NCBI GenBank assembly: GCA_002309995.1
Contig: DBYB01000051.1
Location: 1-64,000, forward strand
Source: Bacteroidales bacterium UBA1197
Lineage (GTDB): Bacteria; Bacteroidota; Bacteroidia; Bacteroidales; UBA932
DNA: 64,000 bases
Reading direction: 5' to 3'
Shown here piece by piece: positions 34,432 through 43,515 of this stretch. The translations under genes were made by a program, and so were the position numbers. Each line of letters starts with the position of its first letter. Position 1 is the stretch's first letter. Under the pieces are notes generated by a model. That model ran no database searches, was not told the DNA's origin, and saw only the letters and a program-made list of their open reading frames with translations.

Positions 34432-35519
34432 TTCTTCAGGCCGTCATTAGCGGTTGCTCCCATATCGCAGGTGGAAAGTGCATCCAGCTGATCTTTGGTA
34501 ACCTTTCCATCGCGATAATCACGTACGGCCGGAATCTCGTACATCGAATACTTCTTGCCGGGCTTCAGTTTATGACGCATCACCCACCAAGCTGGATTCC
34601 AGATATACTTGTGCATTGCGGGGCTTACCGAGCCTATCATCCAGCACTGCCTGTCGCAGTGGCGAACGGCCTTGCGTACATTTTCAGCCTCGGGGCTGCT
34701 CCAGAGTTCATCCCAACCCTGACGGTTAAGATTGCCCATCACCAGCTTGTCCTTGGTGCCATTGCAAGGCATCACATCGCCATACGGATCGATAAAGAAA
34801 GTATCGAAGCTCATATCGCAGGGCAGCAGACGCGGCTGACCGTAGATGTAATTGATGAGTCCGTGGTTGAAATAGGCACGGAACCACTTCTTGGGGCTGT
34901 TGGACTTAAGCAGTTCGTTTACCAGATTCTCGAAGTTCTGTGCCACCATAGGGCGGTCGTGGATGATATTCTTCGCCTCGACGAAGTAGAAACTATTGTG
35001 CAGACTTGCCGTCGCAAACTCCATTCCCATCTCCTCACTTATCTTATAGAGAGGCACAAGGTCGGGTGCGTTCTTATCCTGTACGGTCATACCGAACCCA
35101 ACATCTTTCATACCCATCTCGCGCAGCTTCTTAAGCGTCTGATATCCCCTCTGGTAGCCATTCTCCAGACCCCGTATCTCATTATTGGTCTGTTCCAGTC
35201 CCTCGATGCTGATACGTATGCCAATCTGCGGGAACTCCTTGCACAGGTCGATGATGCGGTCTGTAAAGTAACCGTTAGTGCTTATGACGATACGGTCAGA
35301 GAGCTTGTACAGTTCGCGCACTATGTCTTTCAGGTCTTCACGTATGAACGGCTCCCCTCCCGTAATATTGGTAAAATACATTTTGGGCAGCTTCTTTATC
35401 GTCTCCACGGAGATTTCATCCTCCGGGCGCGACGGCGCCTTGTACCTGTTGCACATCGTACAACGGGCATTGCAGCGATATGTTACGATTACCGTTCCGT
35501 TGAGTTTCTTAGCTTTCAC
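34428..35519 (-). CDS. Radical SAM protein with SPASM/twitch-type C-terminal cluster site
   Basis: The 363-residue protein has the radical SAM cluster motif CNARCTMC (Cys16, Cys20, Cys23). ITGGEPFIRED, the SAM-binding GGE motif, and ISIEGLEQTNNEIRG follow. The C-terminal part has paired cysteines (LLPCD, VMPCN, RHCDRQC) with MGNLNRQGWDELWSSPEAEN, typical of SPASM/twitch domains that bind an extra Fe-S cluster. These enzymes do radical chemistry on peptides, sugars or lipids. Here it is embedded, with 4- and 11-bp overlaps, between a glycosyltransferase and an acyltransferase, so a modification of the polysaccharide or its carrier is a fair guess. No precursor peptide gene was found beside it. 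Confidence 0.85.
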   Translation of the reverse strand: MKAKKLNGTVIVTYRCNARCTMCNRYKAPSRPEDEISVETIKKLPKMYFTNITGGEPFIREDLKDIVRELYKLSDRIVISTNGYFTDRIIDLCKEFPQIGIRISIEGLEQTNNEIRGLENGYQRGYQTLKKLREMGMKDVGFGMTVQDKNAPDLVPLYKISEEMGMEFATASLHNSFYFVEAKNIIHDRPMVAQNFENLVNELLKSNSPKKWFRAYFNHGLINYIYGQPRLLPCDMSFDTFFIDPYGDVMPCNGTKDKLVMGNLNRQGWDELWSSPEAENVRKAVRHCDRQCWMIGSVSPAMHKYIWNPAWWVMRHKLKPGKKYSMYEIPAVRDYRDGKVTKDQLDALSTCDMGATANDGLKK

Positions 35520-36591
35520 TATAATGATTGGTTTTTGGGGCTCTTATCAGTTTTACGAGCGGAGCGTCGATTAAATGTGTAAAATATGCGAGAACAATAG
35601 TGATGGCAAAAGAGATTAAGATAAAAAGGCCACTGCTTATTTCCGGGAATATGTAACCGACTAATATGTACGTAAAACGATGAATGAGATATATTTCAAA
35701 AGATATTGTTCCTAAGAAACGGCTGACGGCATTCCCGAAAAACCTGCCTTGTGTTAACAAAAACAGGAACACAATAATTGCTAAACCGAGAACAACCTTA
35801 AGAAGGAATTCCCCCCAGAAAAATACAGGCTTGAACCGCAGGTACGCTAAACCTAATATCAAACATATTATTGCAAACAAGATGAGTTTGATGCCTCTCT
35901 TGGTGTTCAACCAGCGGCATATCGGCTTAAAGAAATTGTACAGCAAAATGCCCCATATCAAGCCAAAGCGTTCATAAGGCCAACTCATCTGGGCAGAGTT
36001 CTGATTCGAGTAAAAATGAAAATACATGACTAACGAAGACCCTGCCACAAGAGCAATGAGCATAATGTCTCTATAAACAGAATACCGCCAATGTAATTTA
36101 CTGAAGGCAAGGGCAATTACAAAGAACGCCACACAATACTCAAGCAAAGTTAACACATAATCATCCAAGTACCACAAATGACGCCATGATGGAGTTCCGC
36201 CAGTTATTTCGCTAATGAGGATAATGTCGATAACAGCAAAAACGATAATATTCACTATCAATTGAGGCACTAATAGAGATGAGAGTCTATTGCGGATGAA
36301 ATGCTTAAGATAATCCTGACTGCGATTAAGGGACAGATGCATTCCGTAGGCCGAGGTAAGGAAAAACAATGTTACTGCTACATAAGCAAAACTTCCAACG
36401 GCATCTTGAAGCGGATTGACAAAACGGTCCGGGACATGAACCATCATTACGATAATGGCACAGATTCCTTTAAGTACCGTAGTGTAGTCTTTGGAATAAA
36501 AATAGGTCTCGGAGTCATCCTTCTTGTTCCCATATAGGGCAACAACTCCGAGCGCTATTAGGGGGACTGCGGTAAGGATTAGATTTGACAT
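35509..36591 (-). CDS. Acyltransferase-3-family membrane protein
   Basis: The 360-residue protein has about ten hydrophobic helices and the family opening DYTTVLKGICAIIVMMVHVP (a histidine close to the first helix) plus GTISFEIYLIHRFTYILVGY near the end. Acyltransferase-3 proteins transfer acetyl or similar groups to surface glycans across the inner membrane. The gene is visibly rich in A+T compared with core genes in the window. It overlaps the radical SAM gene by 11 bp. Downstream of the glycosyltransferase remnant, it is the first intact gene of the second half of the operon. Confidence 0.85.
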   Translation of the reverse strand: MSNLILTAVPLIALGVVALYGNKKDDSETYFYSKDYTTVLKGICAIIVMMVHVPDRFVNPLQDAVGSFAYVAVTLFFLTSAYGMHLSLNRSQDYLKHFIRNRLSSLLVPQLIVNIIVFAVIDIILISEITGGTPSWRHLWYLDDYVLTLLEYCVAFFVIALAFSKLHWRYSVYRDIMLIALVAGSSLVMYFHFYSNQNSAQMSWPYERFGLIWGILLYNFFKPICRWLNTKRGIKLILFAIICLILGLAYLRFKPVFFWGEFLLKVVLGLAIIVFLFLLTQGRFFGNAVSRFLGTISFEIYLIHRFTYILVGYIFPEISSGLFILISFAITIVLAYFTHLIDAPLVKLIRAPKTNHYSES

Positions 36592-36610
36592 CTTTTATTA
36601 AACTGGCAGA

Positions 36611-36989
36611 TTATGAACACATACGGCAAATGAAGCCCCCATGGCTCCGGGATGAATAATGGGCATGAAACATCTCTATTTCATTACGGGACATCCTTTC
36701 ATAAAAAGCGTCGTCTGAAAGCTTCTCCAGGCACTTGTGCAAATCTTGAATGTCATTATTTATTACGAGAGCCGTAACACCATCAACAAGATAATCTTTC
36801 AATCCTGAGCATCTGGTCGCAATGATCGGTTTCCCCAGCTGAAGAGCCTGTAAGGCCACAAGCTGACCAGCAGATATATTCGGGTCCTTAATGGGAATAA
36901 TCACACAAAAAAACGGATCCGGGATATCCGTAGATTTAATGAAAGGGTTATTCGGGCGTTTAATCATAATCCCGGCATTAATTATTTCT
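36611..36989 (-). pseudogene. Glycosyltransferase remnant (C-terminal donor domain only)
   Basis: About 120 residues matching only the second half of a GT-B enzyme are left (ISAGQLVALQALQLGKPIIA, TRCSGLKDYLVDGVTALV). In-frame coding similarity continues upstream of ATG 36967 to a TAA without any start codon, so the first half is gone. At the 3' end one extra base near 36642 shifts the frame; in the shifted frame the expected ending MGASFAVCVHNLPV appears. Two independent lesions make it a pseudogene. It occupies the only loose junction in this part of the operon. Confidence 0.7.
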
Positions 36990-37036
36990 ACAAAATTATG
37001 AAATAATAATTATTGTAAAAAAATAATTACGTAAAG

Positions 37037-38428
37037 TTACATCATGTTTAAGCCATTAACGATTACATTAATGTATAGTTCAGCAATCATTGTATCGATT
37101 TCGGATTGATTGCATAACACGAAGCGTGTAGTTTGATCTCCTGTCAATCTACGGTATTCAGTTATTTCCTTATCAATGCCGTTCTCGGTTATCCGGATAA
37201 CATCAGCAGTGCCGACATAATTAGAGAGGATGAAGCTGCCTGGAGTAATGTAACAGACATTGCCGCTCCATTTATGTGAAGTATAGCGGCCATCATAAGG
37301 CATTGTGCAATAGTAATTACCACCTATGAATACATTATCCTCAATAATCATCCCTTTGTCACCCAGAAAATTGTTTCCAAGGATGTGGCAGTACTTGAAT
37401 CGTCCGTCAGAATAACCGAATCCCGAGTTTCCGCTGTCCGCGACAACATTATGGCTGAAACGGCAATTGACGAAAACCACGTTGTCATCGTTCCTCAAAT
37501 AATCTTCCCAACCCTCACAGCACGAAACGATTAAATTATCCCTGACCAGAATATTCCTGGGTGTAGCCTGACCCTGATCTGAAGCCTGAATCGTTATTCC
37601 GCAATCGTAGCAGCGCGAAACCCTGCATTTTTCCACCAGGCAGTCTTCGATGTCCGACGCGACGTAGAACTCTATTCCGTTGCCATAACAGATGAAAGAA
37701 TCATCTCCTACTGCCTGCATTCCTCCCATCGCATCAATGTTGCAATTGCGAATCGTAGTATGCGTTCCTGCAGCAAGGCCGAATCCAAAGCCTTCGAAAT
37801 CCACTCCGCCCACCGTAGCATTGGCAAGGTACATTGCGGCAATACCGGTAGAAAGCTCCAGATGCATTCGTCTGGGGTTCCGCGACAAATACAGGTATAA
37901 ATAATTGAAATCCTCCTCTGTAACCTCCTTCCCATTCTTGTCCGTCTGCCAGATATCCCAATCGTTTTTCAGGTCCTCGATGTATTGAACTTTTCTGCCG
38001 TGAATCAGCCCCTTGTCGTACTCGTGAATACAGCCGACATTGTTCAGAAAAGACGGCTCTGCTACCGTATTGCCGGAATAGCGTTTTGTGGTCAGTTTTA
38101 TCCGCCACACATTTCGGGATACGCGGTTCCACCGCTGGCCGTCTATTCTTTTGTAACCGCTTATTACGGGATTGATTCCTTCCCCATAACGGGACAGTTC
38201 GCGTCCGTACAAACTGACTGAACCATAGAACACATCTCCAGCTTTGAGAAGAATCCGGCTACCTTTTTCAATTGCCGCACCTATTGTGCAGAGGGGATCC
38301 TCCCGGGTCAGTCCGGAATTGGCATCACTTCCGGATGAAGACGAGACGTAAACCGTCGTAGCCCCAACCGGCAACGCCAACATCAAGGCGAACGCCAGAC
38401 ATATTATTGCTTTAGAGAATATCCTCAT
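37037..38428 (-). CDS. Secreted right-handed beta-helix protein
   Basis: The 463-residue protein has a signal peptide (MRIFSKAIICLAFALMLALP ending VGA), then TVYVSSSSGSDANSGLTRED, the usual opening of pectate-lyase-like parallel beta-helices. Repeated rungs follow (ATVGGVDFEGFGFGLAAG, TTIRNCNIDAMGG, DIEDCLVEKCRVSRCYDCGI, NILVRDNLIVSCCEGWED, NVVFVNCRFSHNVV, HILGNNFLGDKGMIIEDNVF). Catalytic residues cannot be assigned. Being exported and encoded inside the polysaccharide operon, it may be a lyase, epimerase or binding protein acting on this same polymer. It overlaps the upstream glycosyltransferase gene by 17 bp. Confidence 0.78.
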   Translation of the reverse strand: MRIFSKAIICLAFALMLALPVGATTVYVSSSSGSDANSGLTREDPLCTIGAAIEKGSRILLKAGDVFYGSVSLYGRELSRYGEGINPVISGYKRIDGQRWNRVSRNVWRIKLTTKRYSGNTVAEPSFLNNVGCIHEYDKGLIHGRKVQYIEDLKNDWDIWQTDKNGKEVTEEDFNYLYLYLSRNPRRMHLELSTGIAAMYLANATVGGVDFEGFGFGLAAGTHTTIRNCNIDAMGGMQAVGDDSFICYGNGIEFYVASDIEDCLVEKCRVSRCYDCGITIQASDQGQATPRNILVRDNLIVSCCEGWEDYLRNDDNVVFVNCRFSHNVVADSGNSGFGYSDGRFKYCHILGNNFLGDKGMIIEDNVFIGGNYYCTMPYDGRYTSHKWSGNVCYITPGSFILSNYVGTADVIRITENGIDKEITEYRRLTGDQTTRFVLCNQSEIDTMIAELYINVIVNGLNMM

Positions 38429-39359
38429 ACAATGATCTGAGCTTCCCGGCTACGGCAGTCAGGGAATAATCCTTTTGCAGGAAAGCCCTGCGGCCGTCAA
38501 AGGACGCCTTTGAATCAAGTACCTTTCTGACTGCTTCAGCAAGCGCTTCCGGGGTGAACTCCTCAACAACATAGCACCCGTTTATATCGCCTATCATATC
38601 CCGAACATTGCCGACATCGGTGGATACTACGGGCACATTGCAGCACAGGCATTCCTTAACTGAATTGGGTGAGCCCTCGAAATCGCTGCTGATCAGATGC
38701 AGATTGCAGGCATTCATATACGCAGGTATCTTTTCCCGGGGGGTATTGTACAGTTCAACAGAACGCACATCCGGGAAGTACTTGCGCAATAACTCGAGTG
38801 TGGCATCAAAACGGTCTTTACGCTTTTGCGTCCTCCCCCACTTGTTGGAATCCATATAAAGGATGTAAACCGCATCCTGATCCATATTCAGTTCCTTTCG
38901 GCACTCAGACCGATCCATAGGAACGAAGATCTTCTCATTGCATCCATTAGGGAGATAAACCGTACGGGTCCTTGAAAGATAAGGAGAAGTATTCTTTATG
39001 ATAATGCGGTTGAAGCACGCGTGGATGAGGCCAAAGCAGTTAATCTTCCACTCGCGGGTAGGATCGTTCTGGTATGACACCACGCATTTCTTGAACAGCG
39101 GCCATAGGGTGCATAGGCACAGCAGGGCCGAGAGGGCGTGATGGCAATGAATCACATCATATCTTCCCCGCAGTATCTTCCACCATATCCGCGGTATCCA
39201 CGTTATATACATCCATGTTCCTTTCCCCTTGCGGTCACAATACAGAACGTCACATTCAACGCCTGCTGCCCGCAAGGACTCGACCTGTTCTTTTACGAAG
39301 ATTCCGAATATCGGGAAATCCGGAGTAGGATAATTGGTAGTTATATGAAGAACTCTCAT
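38412..39359 (-). CDS. GT4-family glycosyltransferase
   Basis: From ATG 39359 the protein has 315 residues, beginning MRVLHITTNYPTPDFPIFGI. This start touches the stop of the upstream gene (TAATG). It shows the GT-B donor block LISSDFEGSPNSVKECLCCN and VSTDVGNVRDMIG. An upstream ATG at 39404 would add 15 residues unlike the family and is rejected. It would add one sugar to the lipid-linked unit; donor and acceptor are unknown. Confidence 0.85.
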   Translation of the reverse strand: MRVLHITTNYPTPDFPIFGIFVKEQVESLRAAGVECDVLYCDRKGKGTWMYITWIPRIWWKILRGRYDVIHCHHALSALLCLCTLWPLFKKCVVSYQNDPTREWKINCFGLIHACFNRIIIKNTSPYLSRTRTVYLPNGCNEKIFVPMDRSECRKELNMDQDAVYILYMDSNKWGRTQKRKDRFDATLELLRKYFPDVRSVELYNTPREKIPAYMNACNLHLISSDFEGSPNSVKECLCCNVPVVSTDVGNVRDMIGDINGCYVVEEFTPEALAEAVRKVLDSKASFDGRRAFLQKDYSLTAVAGKLRSLYEDIL

Positions 39360-40450
39360 TAATGAATCATTTTTTCGTATAAGGCGACATACTTTGCGCA
39401 GCACGTCTCCATTGAGAAATTTTCTTTGAAATACTGCTTCTGGGCCGCCTTGTCAAGCGGATGATCCAAATAACGGTGAATGGCATACAGATAAGCCTCT
39501 TGCGACAAGCCGGCAGAAAGATAACCCGTCTTGCTATCAATCACCACATCGGGATTTCCACCAACAGGTGTGCAGATTGGCGTCAACCCGCACTGAATCG
39601 CTTCCAGCAATGAGATTGACAAACCTTCGCTTAGAGAGGTCAGGCAAAAGGCGTCAGAATTCATCAGATAATCTGCCACGTTGCTTTTCTCTCCCAGAAA
39701 ATGAATCTTCGGGCAAGCCCGCTTGACTATTTCCTGACCAAGAGCCGAGTCAAAAGCTGCTCCCAGGACAAGCAATGTAAAATCGACTCCTTCCTTGTCC
39801 AGAGCGTTGAATGCATCTATCAGCATTTGCTGGTTTTTCACAGGATGGCATCTGCCGACGTGCACGAAAACCTTGGTGTTATCAGTTGCCCTAAAGCCTG
39901 CAATTTCCTGCTTAACTGACTCGGAGTCACGGCCTGGCGTATATTCTGCCCGGCCGTTTACGATGCAGTCGGCGCTGAAACCATATACTCTGGCAAACGA
40001 TGCATTGCACTCGGACGATATGGTCACCGGCCTGACAATCCGTCTTTTGTACATAAACCCGGTCAAACAGCGCTCAACCGAATTCTTATTTGCCCGCTCA
40101 GCCGCACTGTGAACCGTATGAACGATTACCGGCTTGCGGGGATTGAACGCGAGAAGGGTTAAATATGGCAGAATGTTATGGTGGCAATGTATTACATCCG
40201 GACGTTCCGACAGGAAATAATCCTTGACCACGCGAAGTTTCGCCGGCGATATTCCGCTTTCAACACCCAGGGAACGGAAGCCTACTTGCGGGCTCAGGAA
40301 CTGCCTGTTGAAGCCTGACCTGTCATTTAGGGGACGCAGGATACACACGGTCACATCGTGATTCCCGGCAGCCTGGGCATTGGCCAGGTCAACCACAAAT
40401 CTTTCGGCCCCACCGGATACCAGTTCGTATAAAAAATGGATTATCTTCAT
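39359..40450 (-). CDS. GT4-family glycosyltransferase
   Basis: The 363-residue protein starts MKIIHFLYELVSGGAERFVV, a classic GT4 opening (SGGAER). It has PDVIHCHHNILPYLTLLAF, FVHVGRCHPVKNQQMLIDAF and the E-x7-E donor motif in TSLSEGLSISLLEAIQCGLT. It overlaps its downstream neighbour by 1 bp and the upstream beta-propeller gene region by 4 bp. Sugar specificity cannot be inferred. Confidence 0.9.
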   Translation of the reverse strand: MKIIHFLYELVSGGAERFVVDLANAQAAGNHDVTVCILRPLNDRSGFNRQFLSPQVGFRSLGVESGISPAKLRVVKDYFLSERPDVIHCHHNILPYLTLLAFNPRKPVIVHTVHSAAERANKNSVERCLTGFMYKRRIVRPVTISSECNASFARVYGFSADCIVNGRAEYTPGRDSESVKQEIAGFRATDNTKVFVHVGRCHPVKNQQMLIDAFNALDKEGVDFTLLVLGAAFDSALGQEIVKRACPKIHFLGEKSNVADYLMNSDAFCLTSLSEGLSISLLEAIQCGLTPICTPVGGNPDVVIDSKTGYLSAGLSQEAYLYAIHRYLDHPLDKAAQKQYFKENFSMETCCAKYVALYEKMIH

Positions 40451-41292
40451 TTTGCGAAAAGCCCCTTGATTGCGTGCAGGGTATTTCTAAGTAAGGGGCG
40501 AAGGAAACGACGGCAATCAACAACTGCAATTTCGCCAAAGGTATTGTATGTATGCATCCCGTCATATCCCTTTGGAGGGAAACGGCGCTCAAGCGCCTCA
40601 AATGAGAATTGGCCGTCTTTATAAGTAACGCGCTGAAATTCAAGGCCAAGACCATAGCCAAAACCGCCGTCGCATATCTGGGCCGGCCGGATGAGTCCGC
40701 CGGCTGTTTCCAACAAAGCGCCTGCGTTTCTGGCTACATAATCATCAAACATCACACTTTGCACCGGCTGATATTTTCCCGTTCCGTCCTTTTTAAATAT
40801 CGTCAAGGTTTTGCCGTTGGGGTCAGGAATGAAAGTGCTGAACAGAAAGGCGGAATCTCCTTCACTATGCAGTGTGGCATCAGTCAGAGGATAATCACAT
40901 ATTACCGAGATAGGATCCGCTTTTCGGGAACTGTCGTCGTACTCGTATATGGTACTGTTCCCTGATGCAGAATTCTCCGGTATGATAAACACCCGGCCGC
41001 CTTCCCTGACTATACTGGGGAAAGACAGATGAGTATTCAGATCGAGCACTATCTGCATCTCCGAGATGAACAAGAGATTGCGGTCTATGGCAAGCCTGGC
41101 AATACGTCCACGGCCTATCGAGTAGGTGAATTCCTCGACCAATAATACAATTTCCTTATCGGATACGGAGAGTATGAACGGGTCGGCGAACCACCTGTCC
41201 TTATACGGCGACTCAATGAAACTGAAATGCCAGTTTTCATCAACTATCGCCAGGTCCCATCTGTGTCTCTTAATCCAGCCGGAAAGTCCCAT
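40447..41292 (-). CDS. Beta-propeller protein similar to the GINT1-type N-terminal domain
   Basis: The 281-residue protein has blade-like repeats with recurring aromatic/Asp-Pro motifs: DRWFADPFILSVSDKEIVLL, EEFTYSIGRGRIARL, THLSFPSIVREGGRVFIIPE, LTDATLHSEGDSAFLFST and GLIRPAQICDGGFGYGLG. This is the five-bladed fold found at the N-terminus of glucosamine inositolphosphorylceramide transferases and in bacterial polysaccharide loci, distantly like GH43 propellers. The bacterial proteins are thought to take part in glycan transfer, but the activity is unproven. It begins exactly where the ATP-grasp gene ends. Confidence 0.7.
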   Translation of the reverse strand: MGLSGWIKRHRWDLAIVDENWHFSFIESPYKDRWFADPFILSVSDKEIVLLVEEFTYSIGRGRIARLAIDRNLLFISEMQIVLDLNTHLSFPSIVREGGRVFIIPENSASGNSTIYEYDDSSRKADPISVICDYPLTDATLHSEGDSAFLFSTFIPDPNGKTLTIFKKDGTGKYQPVQSVMFDDYVARNAGALLETAGGLIRPAQICDGGFGYGLGLEFQRVTYKDGQFSFEALERRFPPKGYDGMHTYNTFGEIAVVDCRRFLRPLLRNTLHAIKGLFAK

Positions 41293-42389
41293 TATCCTTT
41301 TGCTTTATGGATTATCCTGCGCTTCAACTGAAACCAGAAAGGCAGCTGGTCCCTGAAATCGAATTCCATCCCGGCATTGGTCTTCAGAAGGTCGCTCAAA
41401 TAGCCTCCCAATGAAATGGTATGCGAAGTAAGCAGCGAAAGTTCGTCGAACTCGGGCATCACATATACCGTCTTGACCGTCTTGGCTGCCTCCTGCTTAT
41501 AATCCTTGCCTGTTACGCCAAAAATCCAGATAAGTGGAAGATTAACTCCCGCCCGGGTGACGCAGACAGCGTTTCCGTCATTGCGGAAATTAATCTCCAG
41601 AAAGTAGTCCCTTCCATCGGCGTCGCGCACGAATTCAACACTGAACAAACCGTGATAGCCAGTCTTAAGCACAAAGTCCTTTACCTTGGCTGCATCAACT
41701 ATCGTTTCAGGACCGGAATAACGAAGGAAACTTGTGTTGGAGCCTTTGCAGGGCCGCAGAATTGACGAAACGCCCGGGATTATCACATTCCCGTCGGGCA
41801 ACGAGCAACCTATTAACTGATACTCGGCAACTGACTGAATAAACCTTTGTGCGAGCAGTTTATCTTTTCCGTACATCTGCCTGCATGCCTCCAGTTCATC
41901 CTCATTCTTGCAGATCTGTATCCATTGCTTCTCCCCGGCAAAACTCTTACGAGGCTTTATGATACACGGGAAAGAGTCAGCCTGAGGTACCTCCAGACCA
42001 CAACTGACAGCCAACTCATTCATCACGAGTTTGTCCATCAGATAGTTCAGTCGCCCTTCTTCCTCACAACCGGGAATAATCAGTTTTTCCGACAGGAGCT
42101 TCGAATTATCATTCAGCATCGCTGCCATTCCGTCGTGGCAGCAGATAACGACCGGCTTCAAAGCTTCGCCTTCCGCCATAGTCAACAGACACGGAATCAG
42201 TTCGTCCGTTGCCCGAATCTGCTTCCAAGCCACGATGTACCTGCTTTTTGACACATATGTCTGCGGGCCCGGTTCCAGGATAATGGCCTTAACCTTTTTC
42301 CCGGCTTTACCGACCGCGCGGACCACCCCAAGCATATTGTGGTGGTCTCCGCCAACTACTATGACAGGATTTTCAGGCATTGTAAACAT
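41292..42389 (-). CDS. ATP-grasp family ligase
   Basis: The 365-residue protein has an N-terminal Rossmann-like domain (PVIVVGGDHHNMLGVVRAVG), a lid/ATP region (SFPCIIKPRKSFAGEKQWIQ) and the C-terminal ATP-grasp core YHGLFSVEFVRDADGRDYFL followed by EINFRNDGNA, with the Glu/Asn metal ligands. The layout resembles carbamoyl-phosphate-synthase-like ATP-grasp proteins encoded in surface-glycan loci. ATP-grasp enzymes join a carboxylate to an amine or thiol, so linking an amino acid to a sugar is a plausible job. ATG 42380 (MPENPVIVV) is an equally good start with a shorter overlap. Confidence 0.8.
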   Translation of the reverse strand: MFTMPENPVIVVGGDHHNMLGVVRAVGKAGKKVKAIILEPGPQTYVSKSRYIVAWKQIRATDELIPCLLTMAEGEALKPVVICCHDGMAAMLNDNSKLLSEKLIIPGCEEEGRLNYLMDKLVMNELAVSCGLEVPQADSFPCIIKPRKSFAGEKQWIQICKNEDELEACRQMYGKDKLLAQRFIQSVAEYQLIGCSLPDGNVIIPGVSSILRPCKGSNTSFLRYSGPETIVDAAKVKDFVLKTGYHGLFSVEFVRDADGRDYFLEINFRNDGNAVCVTRAGVNLPLIWIFGVTGKDYKQEAAKTVKTVYVMPEFDELSLLTSHTISLGGYLSDLLKTNAGMEFDFRDQLPFWFQLKRRIIHKAKG

Positions 42390-43515
42390 CCAAATACTTC
42401 TGCGCTATATTGAGCCAGGCTTTAAGGCCCTCATTCTTAGCACGAATATTTTCCCTCATCGCTTCCAGGCCTGCCTCGTCCTTTATCATTTCAGCCATTA
42501 CATCTGCCAGGGCGCTTACATTATTACCCTCTACAACGCGACCGGTAACTCCATCTTCAACCGCATCCGCAAGAGCACCCACATTGGTCACCAGAACAGG
42601 AGTATCCAGGCCGAATGCCGTCTGTACTACGCCACTCTGAGTCGCCTCAGTATAAGGGCACATCACAAACAGGGAATGACGTATCAAAGACACTTGTTCC
42701 TCAGAAGTGATGTATCTGTTCATCAGTTTTATGTATGGCTTTCCCTTATACAATGAGGCATCGAAATAAAGTTTTCCTGAACCGGCTATAACCAGTGAGA
42801 CTCCAGGACATATGCCGGAAACAGTGTCCATAGCCGCTATGCCGGCATCAATTCCTTTATACGGTGTTATCCTGCCAAATATCAGGACATACTTTCCATC
42901 AGGATACGGAGCCTCAGAAGAATCGGATAAACAGGGATAAGGCCCCAGGCACGAGTAGAAAACCTTAGACGGCTTTACACGGAACTGCTTGCAGAATTCT
43001 TCAGTCTGACGCTTATTCAAAAGCACGAATTTCGGGAAGATACAAGATGCCATATACCGGCACGCTCTCTCCAGTTTCTTCATCCGGTTCAAGTGAGGAA
43101 CGGGATCGTGAATAGTACAGACTGCTTTTTTGCGGAAGTGCCATAAAACCGGAAGATGGAAAGGAGCCGGAGTCTCGACATACTGAATGACATCCGGAGC
43201 TATCTTTTTGATCAACGCTTTCTCCTTCAGGCTGAGTTGAAAAGCCTTCAGATTATTCTTTCCGTCCGGGTTGTTCACTACATATATCCTTACTCCGGGC
43301 ATATAGTCCTGCAAGGCGGCCAGATCATCGAACTCCGAAACGGGAAATATTCCGAATTCACTTATAGGTGTCCTGATATCTATCAGGGTGGTCCTGAGAG
43401 AATATGGTGCGATATGCAGGAAATAATGCACCTCGTGGCCAAGGGCGCAGAAAGCCTTGAGCAAAGGGGCGTCGCAGTCGGCGAACGGAGGTGTAGAACA
43501 ATAGACTATTTTCAT
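42373..43515 (-). CDS. GT4-like glycosyltransferase
   Basis: This 380-residue GT-B protein begins MKIVYCSTPPFADCDAPLLK. It has YVLIFGRITPYKGIDAGIAA and a donor region FVMCPYTEATQSGVVQTAFG, where the usual E-x7-E appears as E...Q, followed by LDTPVLVTNVGALADAVEDG. The altered second acidic residue is seen in some active GT4 enzymes. It overlaps the following genes at both ends by 4 to 17 bp. Confidence 0.85.
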   Translation of the reverse strand: MKIVYCSTPPFADCDAPLLKAFCALGHEVHYFLHIAPYSLRTTLIDIRTPISEFGIFPVSEFDDLAALQDYMPGVRIYVVNNPDGKNNLKAFQLSLKEKALIKKIAPDVIQYVETPAPFHLPVLWHFRKKAVCTIHDPVPHLNRMKKLERACRYMASCIFPKFVLLNKRQTEEFCKQFRVKPSKVFYSCLGPYPCLSDSSEAPYPDGKYVLIFGRITPYKGIDAGIAAMDTVSGICPGVSLVIAGSGKLYFDASLYKGKPYIKLMNRYITSEEQVSLIRHSLFVMCPYTEATQSGVVQTAFGLDTPVLVTNVGALADAVEDGVTGRVVEGNNVSALADVMAEMIKDEAGLEAMRENIRAKNEGLKAWLNIAQKYLDVYNA

